From NCBI RefSeq assembly GCF_014203355.1, contig NZ_JACHIR010000001.1, positions 1-64,000 on the forward strand: DNA of 64,000 nt. Reading direction: 5' to 3'. The position numbers were made by a program, and so were the translations under genes. Positions 23,119-32,947 of the stretch are shown here, one piece after another. The notes beneath the pieces were generated by a model. The model did not search any database and was not told the DNA's origin. It saw nothing but the letters and a program-made list of their open reading frames with translations. The stretch's first letter is position 1; the number at the start of each line of letters is the position of its first letter. The DNA is from Kutzneria kofuensis (GTDB lineage Bacteria > Actinomycetota > Actinomycetes > Mycobacteriales > Pseudonocardiaceae).

Positions 23119-26100
23119 ATGACGAGTCAACCGACACCCGAGCTGCGGGCAAAGCTGCTCGGGCCGGTGCGCCTCTGGGTCGGGACCAGGGAAGTCACCC
23201 TGGGCTCGCCGCTGCCCAGGGCCGTCATCGCGATGCTCGCCATGCGCACGTCGACGGTCGTCTCCCGAGAGGAACTCATCGACGGCGTGTGGGGCGAGAA
23301 CCCGCCGGCGACGGTCGAAGGCAGCCTCTACACGTACATCTCGTCGCTGCGGAAAGCGCTGGAACCGGACCGGGGGCGGCGCGAGTCGTCGGGGCTGCTG
23401 CCGTCGGAGGGGGCGGGATACCGGCTGCTGCTGGCGCCGACCAATCTGGACGTCGTCGAGTTCAACCTGCTGCGGGACCGCGCCGAGCACCAGCTCGCGG
23501 CGGGTGACGCGGCGGCGGCGCTGCGGTCCATCGACGAGGGGCTGGCGCTGTGGCAAGGCGAGGCGTTCTCGGGAGTGACGGGCCCCTACGCGCAGTCGCA
23601 GCGCAACCGCCTGGGCGAGCTGCGGGTGGTGGCGCGCGAGCTGCGCTCGGAGGCGGCGCTGGCGAACGGCCAGCACACGACGGCGGTGGCGGACATCGCG
23701 GCGCTGGTGCACGAGTACCCGATCCGGGAGCGGCCGCGTTCGCTGCTGATGCTGGCGCTGTACCGCTGCGGGCGGCAGGCGGAGGCGCTGACGGCGTTCC
23801 GCGAGGCCAGACAGGTGCTGATCGACGAGCTGGGCGTGGAGCCGGGACCGCAGCTGCAGGAGCTGCACGAACGCATCCTCGCCAACGACCCCACCCTGCT
23901 GCTCGACGCGGCCCCGCCGATCCCCGTGCAGGCGGTCCCGATCCGGATGCCGACGCCCACTACCCCGCCACCGACACCGTCGTTGGTCGGCCGTGACGTG
24001 GAGATGGACGCGCTGCGTGCGGCGGTGACAGAGGTCAGCGCCGGTCGCGGCCAGACGGTGTGGATCGAGGGCGAACTGGGGATCGGCAAGTCCGCCCTGC
24101 TCGCGGCCGGTCTCGCCTACGCCGAGTGGGCGGGCTGCAGCGTGTCGCACGCGGTGGCGGACACGCTGGGCCAGCGGTTCCCGCTGCGCGCGATGCTGGA
24201 CTGCCTGGACGTGACGCCACAGTCGACGGACCCGCGCCGCGTGGCGTTGGCGCACGCGCTGCGCGACAGCGAGGCCAACCAGTCGATCGTCGGCGGCGGC
24301 AACAGCATCTTCAGCACCATCGACCGGCTGGTGGCGCTGGTGGAGGAGCTGTGCGCGGACGGCCCGCTGGCGGTGGGGCTCGACGACGTGCAATGGGCGG
24401 ACGAGTCCAGCCTGGAGGTCTGGCACCGGCTGTGCCTGCTCACGGCCAAACTGCCGCTGCTGCTGATCGGCGCGACGCGGCCGGCGCACCAACGACCCGA
24501 GGTGGACCAGCTGCGCCGCGACACCGAGAGCCTCGGCGGCGCGGTGCTGCGGCTGGCCCCGCTCACGGTGGACGCCGTGGCCGGCATGGTCGGCACGCTG
24601 GTCGGCGCGCCCCCGGGACCGCGGCTGCGGGAGATCGCACGGCGCTCCGGCGGCAACCCGCTGTACCTGCGTGAGATGGCGGACGCCCTGGTGCGCGAGC
24701 GGGTCGTGCAGGTCGGCGCCGACCGCGCGGAGGTGCAGCCGGAGGCGTTCGCGCGGGTGCCGGCGTCGCTGGTGCAGGCGGTGACCGGCCGGCTCGGCTT
24801 CCTGTCGGAGGCGACGCGCGAGGTACTGCGCTGGGCGGCGCTGCTCGGCGGCGAGTTCGGCGTGGTCGACCTGTCGGTTGTGGTCGGCAAGCCGGTGTCG
24901 GCGCTGGTGCAGCCGTTCGAGGAGGCGATCGCGGCGGGTGTGCTGCGCGACGCGGGCCTGCGGCTGGCGTTCCGGCACCCGCTGATCCGGCAGTCCCTGT
25001 ACGAGGGCACGCCGGAGGCGCTGCGGGTGGCGCTGCACTACCAGGCGGCGCAGGCGCTCGCGGACGCCGGCGTGCCCGAGGAGCACGTCGCCGAGCAGCT
25101 GCTGGCGGCGGAGGCCGGCATGGGGCCGTGGGCGGCGAAGTGGCTGGAGCAGGCCGCGCCGGTCCTGCACCACCGTGCGCCGCTGGTCGTGGTGGAGCTG
25201 CTGCAGCGCGTGCTGGAGACCGTGCACATCGACGAGACGCGGCGGGCGGCGCTGATGGCGCACCTGACCAGCGTGCTGTTCCGGATCGGGCGTGACGCGG
25301 AGGCGGAGCAGTGGGGCCGCAAGGCGCTGCCGCACCTCACCGACGCCGACCTGGCGGCGGAGGTGCGCTGGGTGCTGGCGTACGTGCCGTACCGGGCGTC
25401 GCAGGCGGAGCGCGCGGTGGCGATGCTGGACGAGGCGCTGGCCGACCCGGCGCTGCCGCAGCTGTGGCGGGCCCGGCTGCTGTCGCTGTTGGCGCTGGTG
25501 CAGCGGGCCGGCGCGGGCGAGTTGGAGCTGTCGCGGGAGACGGCGCAGCGGGCCGTGGAGGTAGGCGAGGAGGTCGGCGACGCCTTCTCCGTGGGGCAGT
25601 CGCTGGAGGTGCTGTGGCAGGTGGAGGCGGTGCGGCGCGACTACGCGCGCGGCGTCGAGTACCTCAACCGGGCCATGGACATCGTCGGCACCGACATCAG
25701 CCTCACCGACCTGCGGTTGGTGCTGCTGGACAACCGCATGTTCACGCTGCAGTGCCTGGACCGGTTGAACGAGGCCGGCGAGGACCTGCGGATGGCGTTC
25801 GAGATCGCCGGCCACGGCGCGCCGCTGGCCGGCCTGCACGTCGCGGGCGCGGTGCACCGGTACTGGCTGGGGCAGTGGGACGAGGCGCAGCGCGACCTCG
25901 CGGCGGCGCTCGACGACTCCCCCGACTTCACCGGCTACGGCCTGCGCGAGGGCGGCCCCGTGCTGCTGCTGCACGGCTGCGGCGCGCTCATCGCCGCGCA
26001 CCGTGACGACGCCGAGCGCGTCAACCGGCACCTGCGGACCGGGCTCACCCTGCCCGTGGTGAGTGAGGCGGAGCGGGAGAACAACGACTTCCTCATCGCC

Positions 26101-26571
26101 GCGAAGGCCATGGCCGCCGCCCGCGAGGGCCGGCTGGACGACGCCGTCGCGGAGCTGGGCATCATCCTCGACCCCAGGTACGAGGGCATGATGCTGCGGC
26201 ACCAGTGGCTGCCGGAGCTGGTGCGCATGGCCATCGACAACGGCGATATGACAACCGCGCGGGAGGCTGTCGCCGCGTGCGAGGCGGAGGCGCACCGCGA
26301 GACGACCGCGGCCCGGGCCGCCGCCGCGGCGCAGCGCTGTCGGGCCGTGATCGAGCGGGACGCCGAGGCGCTGGTGCCGGTGGCGACGCATTACCGGGCC
26401 GTGGGCCGCGTGTTCGAGCTCGCGCAGACGTTGGAGGAACGCGCGATCCTGCTCGCCGCGACCGATCGTCGCGACGAGGCGGAGGCCGTGCTGGCGGAAT
26501 GCCTTGAGCTGTATCGGGGATTCGGCGCCGCCTGGGACATCCGGCGCGCCGAGGCGGCCGTGCGCGGCTAG
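23119..26571 (+). CDS. BTAD-ATPase regulator, 1150 residues
   Basis: Very large SARP-like regulator. Residues about 10-105 form the winged helix (KLLGPVRLWVGTREV ... LIDGVWGENPPATVE), and 110-255 BTAD. A Pro-rich linker (PTPTTPPPTPSLVGR) leads to an AAA_16-type ATPase with Walker A GELGIGKSA (318-326) and Walker B LAVGLDDVQWAD. The C-terminal 500 residues are TPR-like helices. There is no LuxR HTH at the end, which separates it from LAL regulators. ATG 23119 has GGAG upstream. It is divergent from the TIM-barrel-like gene. Its stop shares CTAG with the small Cys-rich gene. Confidence 0.88.
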   Translation: MTSQPTPELRAKLLGPVRLWVGTREVTLGSPLPRAVIAMLAMRTSTVVSREELIDGVWGENPPATVEGSLYTYISSLRKALEPDRGRRESSGLLPSEGAGYRLLLAPTNLDVVEFNLLRDRAEHQLAAGDAAAALRSIDEGLALWQGEAFSGVTGPYAQSQRNRLGELRVVARELRSEAALANGQHTTAVADIAALVHEYPIRERPRSLLMLALYRCGRQAEALTAFREARQVLIDELGVEPGPQLQELHERILANDPTLLLDAAPPIPVQAVPIRMPTPTTPPPTPSLVGRDVEMDALRAAVTEVSAGRGQTVWIEGELGIGKSALLAAGLAYAEWAGCSVSHAVADTLGQRFPLRAMLDCLDVTPQSTDPRRVALAHALRDSEANQSIVGGGNSIFSTIDRLVALVEELCADGPLAVGLDDVQWADESSLEVWHRLCLLTAKLPLLLIGATRPAHQRPEVDQLRRDTESLGGAVLRLAPLTVDAVAGMVGTLVGAPPGPRLREIARRSGGNPLYLREMADALVRERVVQVGADRAEVQPEAFARVPASLVQAVTGRLGFLSEATREVLRWAALLGGEFGVVDLSVVVGKPVSALVQPFEEAIAAGVLRDAGLRLAFRHPLIRQSLYEGTPEALRVALHYQAAQALADAGVPEEHVAEQLLAAEAGMGPWAAKWLEQAAPVLHHRAPLVVVELLQRVLETVHIDETRRAALMAHLTSVLFRIGRDAEAEQWGRKALPHLTDADLAAEVRWVLAYVPYRASQAERAVAMLDEALADPALPQLWRARLLSLLALVQRAGAGELELSRETAQRAVEVGEEVGDAFSVGQSLEVLWQVEAVRRDYARGVEYLNRAMDIVGTDISLTDLRLVLLDNRMFTLQCLDRLNEAGEDLRMAFEIAGHGAPLAGLHVAGAVHRYWLGQWDEAQRDLAAALDDSPDFTGYGLREGGPVLLLHGCGALIAAHRDDAERVNRHLRTGLTLPVVSEAERENNDFLIAAKAMAAAREGRLDDAVAELGIILDPRYEGMMLRHQWLPELVRMAIDNGDMTTAREAVAACEAEAHRETTAARAAAAAQRCRAVIERDAEALVPVATHYRAVGRVFELAQTLEERAILLAATDRRDEAEAVLAECLELYRGFGAAWDIRRAEAAVRG

Positions 26572-26729
26572 CGTCCGCCGAGCAGTCTCCTCAGGCGGGT
26601 CCACCAGGTTGTGGGCTCGTTGACGTCACGGAAGCGCGGGCAGTCGCACAGGGCGCAGTCGCTGCCCGGCCGGTAGTGCTCGTGCGCCGCCGGCGCATGA
26701 CCGCAGACGCACGTCGAAACCGTTGCCAC
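26568..26729 (-). CDS. Small Cys/His-rich protein, likely zinc-binding
   Basis: 53-residue protein. The sequence starts MATVSTCVCGHAPAAHEHYR and continues with GSDCALCDCPRF, giving CxCGH, HxH and CxxCxC clusters that suit one zinc site. It ends with an amphipathic WWTRLRRLLGGR. I know this motif pattern from small actinobacterial proteins of unknown function. GTG 26729 is probably leaderless: TATGCT (26741-26736, minus strand) ends 6 nt before it. It converges with the regulator gene, sharing the CTAG stop bases (26568-26571). Confidence 0.7.
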   Translation of the reverse strand: MATVSTCVCGHAPAAHEHYRPGSDCALCDCPRFRDVNEPTTWWTRLRRLLGGR

Positions 26730-26745
26730 GGCCAGAGCATACGGG

Positions 26746-26961
26746 TCACGCCAGGGCGGCGATCATCCTGCCGATCAGCGCGAGGAACAGCACCGCGCCC
26801 AGGACCAGCCCGGCGAGGTCGAGCAGCCGCACCGGGCGCGGCCGGGCCAGCGGCACGCCCGGCTCGGCGGCCCGCTCGGCCAGCACGGTCCGGGTGACGA
26901 TGATCGCGAGCCACAGTGGACCCAACACGGCGGCCAGCACCACGAAGGTCGTCTCGCTCAT
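26746..26961 (-). CDS. Small two-helix membrane protein
   Basis: 71 residues with two hydrophobic segments (FVVLAAVLGPLWLAIIVT and LLDLAGLVLGAVLFLALIG) joined by a charged loop. No family recognised. It is the last gene of the glycan operon; its ATG overlaps the acyltransferase TGA by 4 bp (26958-26961). Confidence 0.65.
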   Translation of the reverse strand: MSETTFVVLAAVLGPLWLAIIVTRTVLAERAAEPGVPLARPRPVRLLDLAGLVLGAVLFLALIGRMIAALA

Positions 26962-27494
26962 CGGGCCACCTTGTCGACGAGCCGGGCCGGGGAGCCGACG
27001 TAGACGCCGGGTTCGAGGCAGTCTCGGGCGACGACGCTGCCGGCCCCGATCACGACGTCGTCGCCGAGGGTGACGCCGGGCAGGATCATCGCCCGGGCCC
27101 CGATCCACGCCCGGTCGCCGATCTTCACGGCCCGGCCGCGCGGCACCTTGGACACGCCTCCGTCGGCGGTGCGGTCGTGGTGCGAGGTCACGATCATCAC
27201 CTGCGGCCCGAGCTGGCAGTCGCGACCGATCTCGATCGGGGCCACCGCTTCGAGGTAGAGCTCGCGGTTGGCGAACGTGCCGGCGCCGATCCGGACGTGC
27301 CGCATCGGGCCGAGCAGCTTGGCGCCGGGGAAGATGTTCGGGGTGGCGATGCGCGCCCCGAACAACCGGTAGCCGAGCCAGCGCAGCGGCCTCGGCACCA
27401 CGTTGCTGCCGAGCACGGTGTTGACCAGCACGCCGAGCGTCGCCGCCCACAGGTCGATGCCGGCCTCGCGGACGAGTCGCCGAGCCAGGCTCAT
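26958..27494 (-). CDS. Hexapeptide-repeat acyltransferase
   Basis: 178-residue left-handed beta-helix transferase of the CysE/LacA/NodL/WbbJ group. After an N-terminal helix region come hexapeptide units: HVRIGAGTFANRELYLEAVA, IEIGRDCQLGPQVMIVTSHH, VKIGDRAWIGARAMILPGVT and LGDDVVIGAGSVVARDCLEP. HH in TSHHDR is the usual catalytic histidine position. It probably acetylates a sugar of the surface glycan made by this operon. It overlaps both neighbours by 4 bp. Confidence 0.87.
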   Translation of the reverse strand: MSLARRLVREAGIDLWAATLGVLVNTVLGSNVVPRPLRWLGYRLFGARIATPNIFPGAKLLGPMRHVRIGAGTFANRELYLEAVAPIEIGRDCQLGPQVMIVTSHHDRTADGGVSKVPRGRAVKIGDRAWIGARAMILPGVTLGDDVVIGAGSVVARDCLEPGVYVGSPARLVDKVAR

Positions 27495-29224
27495 CGTGTT
27501 CCTTCCTTACGGGCCAACAACTGGCTGCCGTCCTCCGCGAAGACGCGGTCATAGCGGCCGTCGGCGATCAGTTGGTCGGCCAGCTTGGCCGTCCAGCCGG
27601 GTGGGGCTCCGAAGTAGACGGTGCCGTAGGCGTCCTGGGCGTGGTTGATCACGAGGTAGTCCAGGTTGGCCTTCAACACGCAGGATTCGGGGTTCGGGAA
27701 CACGACACAACCGTCCTCGGCGGACACTTGGCGCACATCGCCGACGCGCTGCCACTCCAGCGGCGCATACGACACGACGGTGCCGATGCTCTGGCCGTCG
27801 CGGGCGAGGTCGTACGCCCTCTGTACGACATCCATGTCCGCTTTGGTGAACGCCACGTACGAGTCGTTGCCGCCGCGGACCGTGACGGTGGCCAGCATCG
27901 CGACGGCGAGTGCGATTCCCGTGATGGCACGGAAAACCCGCTCGGAGAGCGCGTTGAGGGCGATGCCGCCGAGGGTCGCGAAGAACGGCAACGCGAACAG
28001 GTAGCAGCGGATGAAGATCTCGCCGCCGTACGGCTGCAACACCGCCAACTCGAACGAGGCGAGCGCGAGCGCCGGCAACAGCAGTGACTTGCTGCCGCTG
28101 CGCCTCAGGACCAACACCCCGCAGCCGGCCAGTGCCGCCGCCGCGCCCATGATGCCGACGCGGGTCAGGAGAATCGCCTGCCGGCCGGCGTTGCCGACGA
28201 AGCGTTGGCCGATGCCCTGGTTCACCGAGGAACTGAGGTCACCCAGCGAGCCGGTGATCACGCTCAGCTGCCCGATCCAGAACTCCCGTGCCGCCAACAC
28301 GAACCAGCCGACCGCGAGCGCCAGCACCACGACCGGCAGCCAGCGCGGCCACAGCCGTCCCCACAACACCAGGACGATCAGCAGGCCGCCCAACATGTAC
28401 GGGGTGAGCTGGTGGGTCGGCGCGAGCGCCATCGCCATCAGCACAACGAGTCCCTCGGCCCGCAGTCGGTCGCCGACGGAGTTGGTCGGGGCCGGCGGCC
28501 GCCAGACGTCGGCGCGGCGCGGCGCCAGCGGGCTGGGGCTGACCAGGTGCTGGAAGGTGATCGCCAGCGCCGCCAGCAGCAGGATGTACGTGGTTCCCTG
28601 TGGCGACGCGTAGTCCTGCTCGGTCCAATTGGCCACCAGGAAGATCCATGCGGCGATCCAGGACGCTTGTCCCGGCCCGACGATGGCGACAGCGATCGCG
28701 CGGACGCCGAGCACCGCCAGCCCGGACAGCACTACCGGCGCCCAGTTCAGCAGGGCAGACGTGTCGTGCAAGCCGCTGGCTTCGGTCAGGAACGCCAACA
28801 GGGCGAAGAACCCGGGCCAGCTGAACCGCGTGTCGAAGTTGTGCAGGACATCGCCGTGCGCGCCGATGTAGTTGGCGAAGCCGGAGTGCAGCCATGCGAC
28901 CGGCAGCCGGGCCACCGGCTCCGCCGCGGGCTGCAGCCCGTACACCGCCAGCACGGCGACGACGGTGATCGTTGTCAGCACGGCCGTCCGGCGGTTTCGC
29001 GTGAGTTCGATGACGAACGCGGCCACCAGCAACGGATATGCCACGAGCAGCAGTGGTGACAGCGCGAGCAGCAGGCCGAGGCTGCCCAGTGTCGTCGGAT
29101 CGATCTCCCGAAAGCCGAACGCCCAGCACAGCACCGCCGCGCCGGTCAGCGCGAACGGCCACCAGTCCGTTGTGGAGGGTGGTGTCGGCGCTTCGGTGGA
29201 ACGCTCGATGGTCGAATGGGTCAC
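27491..29224 (-). CDS. Polytopic membrane protein, glycan-related
   Basis: 577 residues with about 12 predicted transmembrane helices in the first 450 and an extracytoplasmic C-terminal part (KADMDVVQRAYDLARDGQS, then VVFPNPESCVLKANLDYLV). The arrangement is that of GT-C-fold glycosyltransferases or O-antigen polymerase-like proteins. Early acidic residues (FGFREIDPTTLG) could be the GT-C catalytic loop, but this is inference. GTG 29224 overlaps the flippase TGA (GTGA, 29221-29224), and its own TGA overlaps the acyltransferase ATG. Confidence 0.75.
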   Translation of the reverse strand: MTHSTIERSTEAPTPPSTTDWWPFALTGAAVLCWAFGFREIDPTTLGSLGLLLALSPLLLVAYPLLVAAFVIELTRNRRTAVLTTITVVAVLAVYGLQPAAEPVARLPVAWLHSGFANYIGAHGDVLHNFDTRFSWPGFFALLAFLTEASGLHDTSALLNWAPVVLSGLAVLGVRAIAVAIVGPGQASWIAAWIFLVANWTEQDYASPQGTTYILLLAALAITFQHLVSPSPLAPRRADVWRPPAPTNSVGDRLRAEGLVVLMAMALAPTHQLTPYMLGGLLIVLVLWGRLWPRWLPVVVLALAVGWFVLAAREFWIGQLSVITGSLGDLSSSVNQGIGQRFVGNAGRQAILLTRVGIMGAAAALAGCGVLVLRRSGSKSLLLPALALASFELAVLQPYGGEIFIRCYLFALPFFATLGGIALNALSERVFRAITGIALAVAMLATVTVRGGNDSYVAFTKADMDVVQRAYDLARDGQSIGTVVSYAPLEWQRVGDVRQVSAEDGCVVFPNPESCVLKANLDYLVINHAQDAYGTVYFGAPPGWTAKLADQLIADGRYDRVFAEDGSQLLARKEGTR

Positions 29225-30468
29225 GCAGCGCTCTCCTGACGAGCGAGTCGTTGGCGCAGGGCGATGGCGGCGACGGCGGCCACGGCCAGTTGCACCAGCA
29301 GGAATCCGACGGCGATCGGCACCAGGCCGCCGGTGGGCAGCAGCGCCGCCACCGGGAGCATCACCGCCGCGCCGGCCAGTTGGAACGCGGCCACCGGCAG
29401 GCCGCGGCCGTCGGCCTGGAACACGCCGACCGCCAGCAGGATCAGCAGCCGGGGCGCGAAGCCGATGAGGACCAGCACCAAAGCCGTGCTGCCGAGCTCG
29501 GCGTAGTCGGCGCCGAAGATGCTCAGCAGCGGGTGGGCCAGCAGCACGCCGATGACGATCAAGGGGCCGAACAGCACGGCGAGTCGACTGCCGGCCAGGC
29601 GAACCAGTTCCCCTGCGCGGTGGGGCTCGCCGGCGATACGAACCACCAGCGAGTTCACGAATCCGGTCGCCGCGACGTCGACGGCGTTCACGGCCGTCCA
29701 CACCACGAAGAACACGGCTCCCGGGGCGGGGCCGTACCGGGCCGTGACGATCAGCGGCACCAGGTAGTACATCAGCGACTGGCCGATCGAGGCGAGATAG
29801 GTCGGCCCCAGCAGAGCCACCACTTCACGTCGGTCCGGCAGCACACCAGCGGGCTGCGAGTGGCCCCGTCGGCGCGAGGCCGTGACGACCACAACCGTCG
29901 CGCCCAGCACCGCCAAGATCGTCGGGACCGCCCAGGACAGCAGAATACCCAGTGCGCCGAGGGAAGCCGCCAACAGCAGCACGCCGATCCGGCCGATGCC
30001 GAAGCCCAGGTTCTTCACCAGCACCGCGCCCGCGCGGTCCAACCCCGTCAGCACCGGGTCCTGGAACTGCAGCACCGCCCACGCCAGCGTCACCACGACG
30101 AACAGCGGCGCACCCCAGCCCGGCACGGCTGCCGCCGCCTGGTGCCCGGACGGAAACGCCAGGAACACCAGCGATCCCAGCACAGCGCCGGCCATCACCA
30201 CGCCGTACGTGCGCAGCAGCAACGTCCCGCTGCGGCCGCCCGCGCGGGGCAGCCAGCGCAGCACCGCCGGGCCGAGGCTGACCTGCGTCACCCCCGACAC
30301 CAGCAGGAAGCCCGAGGTGAACGCCGCCGTCAGGCCGACTTCCGCCGTCGACACGAGCCGCGCCGAGATCACCCAGCCCAGCAGGCCCGCCACCGACGTG
30401 AAGGCGGCCCCGACCGAGAGCGCGATCCCGTCGCGCACCATTCGGTTGTCGGAGACCGTGACCGTCAC
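29221..30468 (-). CDS. Polysaccharide flippase (Wzx/MOP-like)
   Basis: 415-residue membrane protein with about 12 helices. The N-terminal RMVRDGIALSVGAAFTSVAG, then LVSTAEVGLTAAFTSGFLLV and the C-terminal pattern match the polysaccharide-synthase/MurJ-related flippases that move lipid-linked sugars across the membrane. GTG 30468 overlaps the TGA of the preceding gene by 4 bp; the longer open frame is antisense noise. In the operon it would export the lipid-linked product of the glycosyltransferases. Confidence 0.82.
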   Translation of the reverse strand: MTVTVSDNRMVRDGIALSVGAAFTSVAGLLGWVISARLVSTAEVGLTAAFTSGFLLVSGVTQVSLGPAVLRWLPRAGGRSGTLLLRTYGVVMAGAVLGSLVFLAFPSGHQAAAAVPGWGAPLFVVVTLAWAVLQFQDPVLTGLDRAGAVLVKNLGFGIGRIGVLLLAASLGALGILLSWAVPTILAVLGATVVVVTASRRRGHSQPAGVLPDRREVVALLGPTYLASIGQSLMYYLVPLIVTARYGPAPGAVFFVVWTAVNAVDVAATGFVNSLVVRIAGEPHRAGELVRLAGSRLAVLFGPLIVIGVLLAHPLLSIFGADYAELGSTALVLVLIGFAPRLLILLAVGVFQADGRGLPVAAFQLAGAAVMLPVAALLPTGGLVPIAVGFLLVQLAVAAVAAIALRQRLARQESAA

Positions 30469-30797
30469 CGCACACCCCGCACGATGTGGTGCCCCAACGG
30501 AATCATGCTCGCCAGCGCGAACACCAGCAGCGCCCGTTCCGGGTGCCAGTAGCCCAGCGACAGCATCGCCTGGCTGAGCAGGATCGACAGCGCCAGGCTG
30601 ACCGCCACAGCTACCGTCCACACATAGGACTGTCGCCAGGGTCGGACGTAGGCGGCGATAGCCCAACCGGGCACGGTCAGTGCGAAGAGGACAGTCAGCG
30701 CCAGTCGCCATTGCCCGGGTACGCCGATGAGCACGGACAGGGCGGTGCAGGCGGCGACGGCCATCAGGACACACGCGGTTCGGCGAAGGGTGTTCAT
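30465..30797 (-). CDS. Small membrane protein, DUF1616-like
   Basis: 110 residues with three or four hydrophobic segments: TACVLMAVAACTALSVLIGV, LALTVLFALTVPGWAIAAYV, VWTVAVAVSLALSILLSQAM and LLVFALASMIPLG. VLFALTVPGWAI resembles the N-terminal signature of DUF1616 membrane proteins found in surface-polysaccharide clusters. 4-bp overlaps on both sides place it firmly in the operon. Confidence 0.65.
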   Translation of the reverse strand: MNTLRRTACVLMAVAACTALSVLIGVPGQWRLALTVLFALTVPGWAIAAYVRPWRQSYVWTVAVAVSLALSILLSQAMLSLGYWHPERALLVFALASMIPLGHHIVRGVR

Positions 30798-32947
30798 CGG
30801 CCACCCCGCAACAACTTCAGCGGTGTCGGCGCGGTCTCCTCCGCCGCCCGAACCGCCGCCGTGGCCTGCGGCTCCGGCAGTCCGAGCCGCCGCTTGGGCG
30901 CCGTCAACAGCCCTCGCAACAAGGCGAACGGGCCGGCGAGCACGCCGTGAAGCTCCGCTTTGGACAGTTCCGGCGGGAAGTCATGGCCACGGCCCTGATT
31001 GCGGGCCGAGTCGCCGCCGAGGAAGTGCCGAAGTCCACCCGGAACCCGCCGGGCCACGGCCAGCAGCTCGGCCGGCCGCCGACCGACGTACACGGCGAAC
31101 AGCGGCAGCAAGCCCGTGCCGTAGCCCCGCATCTGGCCGACGAGGTCGTCGAAGCCACGCCGATGTTCGTGCCGCACCACGGCATGCGGCGTGTAGACGA
31201 GCACGCCGCCGCTGCGCACGAGGCGGATGAACAACTCCAGGTCTTCGCCGGACTTCGTCGCGCTGCCGGCGCCGAGCAGCGGATCGCAGCCGCCGAGTTC
31301 CCGGTACGACACCGCCCGCCAGGCCATGCTGTTGCCGGAGCCGAACAGCCCGGCGGCGAACGGATACAGCGGCCCGGTGCGCACATCGTCGGAGCCGGAC
31401 GCGCCGTGCGCGTCGAACCTGGTGCGGCGGAAGCCCTTGCCGAAGCCGCCCCACTGCTCGAACCACTGCTGCGCCGGCGTCTCCAGCGCGTACGGCAGCA
31501 CCAAGCCCGTCACGCAGTCCACGGCCGGATCGGCGAACTCGGCGACGAGCCGGTCCAGCCACAGCCGGTCCACCACGGCGTCGTCATCGGTGAACGCGAT
31601 GATCTCCCCCGACGCCTCAGCCGCGCCCCGGTTGCGGGCGTTGCTCAACCCCCGGACCGGCTCGGCCACGTACCGCACGCGATCATCAGAAGCCGCGAGT
31701 TCCCGCAGCGCAGGCACCTCCGGCCGGTTGTCCACGACGATGACCTCAAGCCGCGGATACTCCGTCGCCAGCACCGACCGCACGCACCGCGTCGCCAGCT
31801 CCGGCCGCCCGGCGCTGGGCACGACCACCGTCACCGACGGCGTGACGGTCCGTGCGTCCTCGGTGGCCGGCACGTCCCAGAGCCCATCGGGTTCCGCGCC
31901 GGCGGCGACCGTCACCTCGCCGAGCACGGTCACGCCGTCACGAACCAGAACCCGTGCCGGGTATGGAAACCGGGGCGGTTCCTCGGCCGACCGGTCCCAC
32001 TCCCCCACCGAGACCACGCCGAGGTCCGTGGCGACGGCACGGCCGAACTTGCCGCGCGCATACCCGGCCGCCGCGAACAGCACCGACACGACCAGCGCAA
32101 ACGCGCCGGCGAGGTGCAGCCGCACCAGCTCACGGAGAAACGCCGCCGGGATGATCCGGGTGGTGTACGCGCGCTCGGTCGACAACGCGTCCCCGGGACC
32201 GACCAGCCGGGACACCGCGGCCTTGGAAATGCCCTCGCCCCACGACCTTCGCCGCAGGTACGACCAGCTCAGCCGGTCCGCACTGACCCGGTGCCGCACC
32301 AGGGCCCGCGGCTCGAACACGATCCGCGCCGACGGGTCGCGCTGCCGGAGCCGGATGCACAGCTCGGTCTCCTCGCAGCCGACCGGCACGGCGCCGACCC
32401 GGCCCATGTCCTCGGTGAACCCGCCGACGGCCTCGAACACCGTGCGGCGGAAGGACATGTTGCAGCCCATGAGGTTGCGCACCTCGGCGAGCTGGACCGG
32501 CTGCCCCGTATAGGTGCAACCCACGACCCAGTCCAGCTCGCCGCGGTCCGACCCGGCCGGCAGGGTCGCCGGCCGTTCGCCCGGCCACAGCGGTGTCGCC
32601 GCACCGCCGACGGCCGCGACCAGGGGATTTTCGTACGGTGCGAGCAGCAGTTCAAGCCAGTCCGGCGAAGCCGCCGACGCGTCGTCGTCGAGGAACACCA
32701 CGATGTCGCCGGTCGCGTGGGCCAGCGCCGTGTTGCGGGCCCCGGACAATCCGCGGCGGTTCGTGTTGACCAGCACGGTCACCCCGGCGATCTCCGCCTC
32801 GGCGCGGGCGGCCAGCGCGGGGTTGTGGTCGATCACCAGCAGCAGCTGGTCGGGTGGAACCGTCTGCGCGGCAACGGATGCGACGGCCGCGACGAGGTCG
32901 GGCCAGCGCCGCTCGGTGTAGGCGCAGACGACGACGGTGACCGTCAC
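30794..32947 (-). CDS. Tandem family-2 glycosyltransferase
   Basis: 717-residue protein with two GT2 domains. Domain 1: VTVTVVVCAYTERRWPDLVA, DDDASAASPDW as DxD region, and ETELCIRLRQRDP. A middle segment holds hydrophobic LVVSVLFAAAGYARG. Domain 2: VTVVVPSAGRPELATRCVRS, TDDDAVVDRLW and SGEDLELFIRLVRSGG. Both keep the DxD and ED(L/E) motifs, so both may be active and add consecutive sugars. GTG 32947 overlaps the previous stop. It is likely cytoplasmic with membrane association. Confidence 0.87.
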   Translation of the reverse strand: MTVTVVVCAYTERRWPDLVAAVASVAAQTVPPDQLLLVIDHNPALAARAEAEIAGVTVLVNTNRRGLSGARNTALAHATGDIVVFLDDDASAASPDWLELLLAPYENPLVAAVGGAATPLWPGERPATLPAGSDRGELDWVVGCTYTGQPVQLAEVRNLMGCNMSFRRTVFEAVGGFTEDMGRVGAVPVGCEETELCIRLRQRDPSARIVFEPRALVRHRVSADRLSWSYLRRRSWGEGISKAAVSRLVGPGDALSTERAYTTRIIPAAFLRELVRLHLAGAFALVVSVLFAAAGYARGKFGRAVATDLGVVSVGEWDRSAEEPPRFPYPARVLVRDGVTVLGEVTVAAGAEPDGLWDVPATEDARTVTPSVTVVVPSAGRPELATRCVRSVLATEYPRLEVIVVDNRPEVPALRELAASDDRVRYVAEPVRGLSNARNRGAAEASGEIIAFTDDDAVVDRLWLDRLVAEFADPAVDCVTGLVLPYALETPAQQWFEQWGGFGKGFRRTRFDAHGASGSDDVRTGPLYPFAAGLFGSGNSMAWRAVSYRELGGCDPLLGAGSATKSGEDLELFIRLVRSGGVLVYTPHAVVRHEHRRGFDDLVGQMRGYGTGLLPLFAVYVGRRPAELLAVARRVPGGLRHFLGGDSARNQGRGHDFPPELSKAELHGVLAGPFALLRGLLTAPKRRLGLPEPQATAAVRAAEETAPTPLKLLRGGR

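Noticed and set aside
23032-26604. 1190-codon minus-strand frame, the longest open frame in the window
   Set aside because: Lies opposite the BTAD-ATPase gene, which has Walker motifs and domain order. The antisense frame is Arg/Gln/His-rich noise typical of about 70% G+C.
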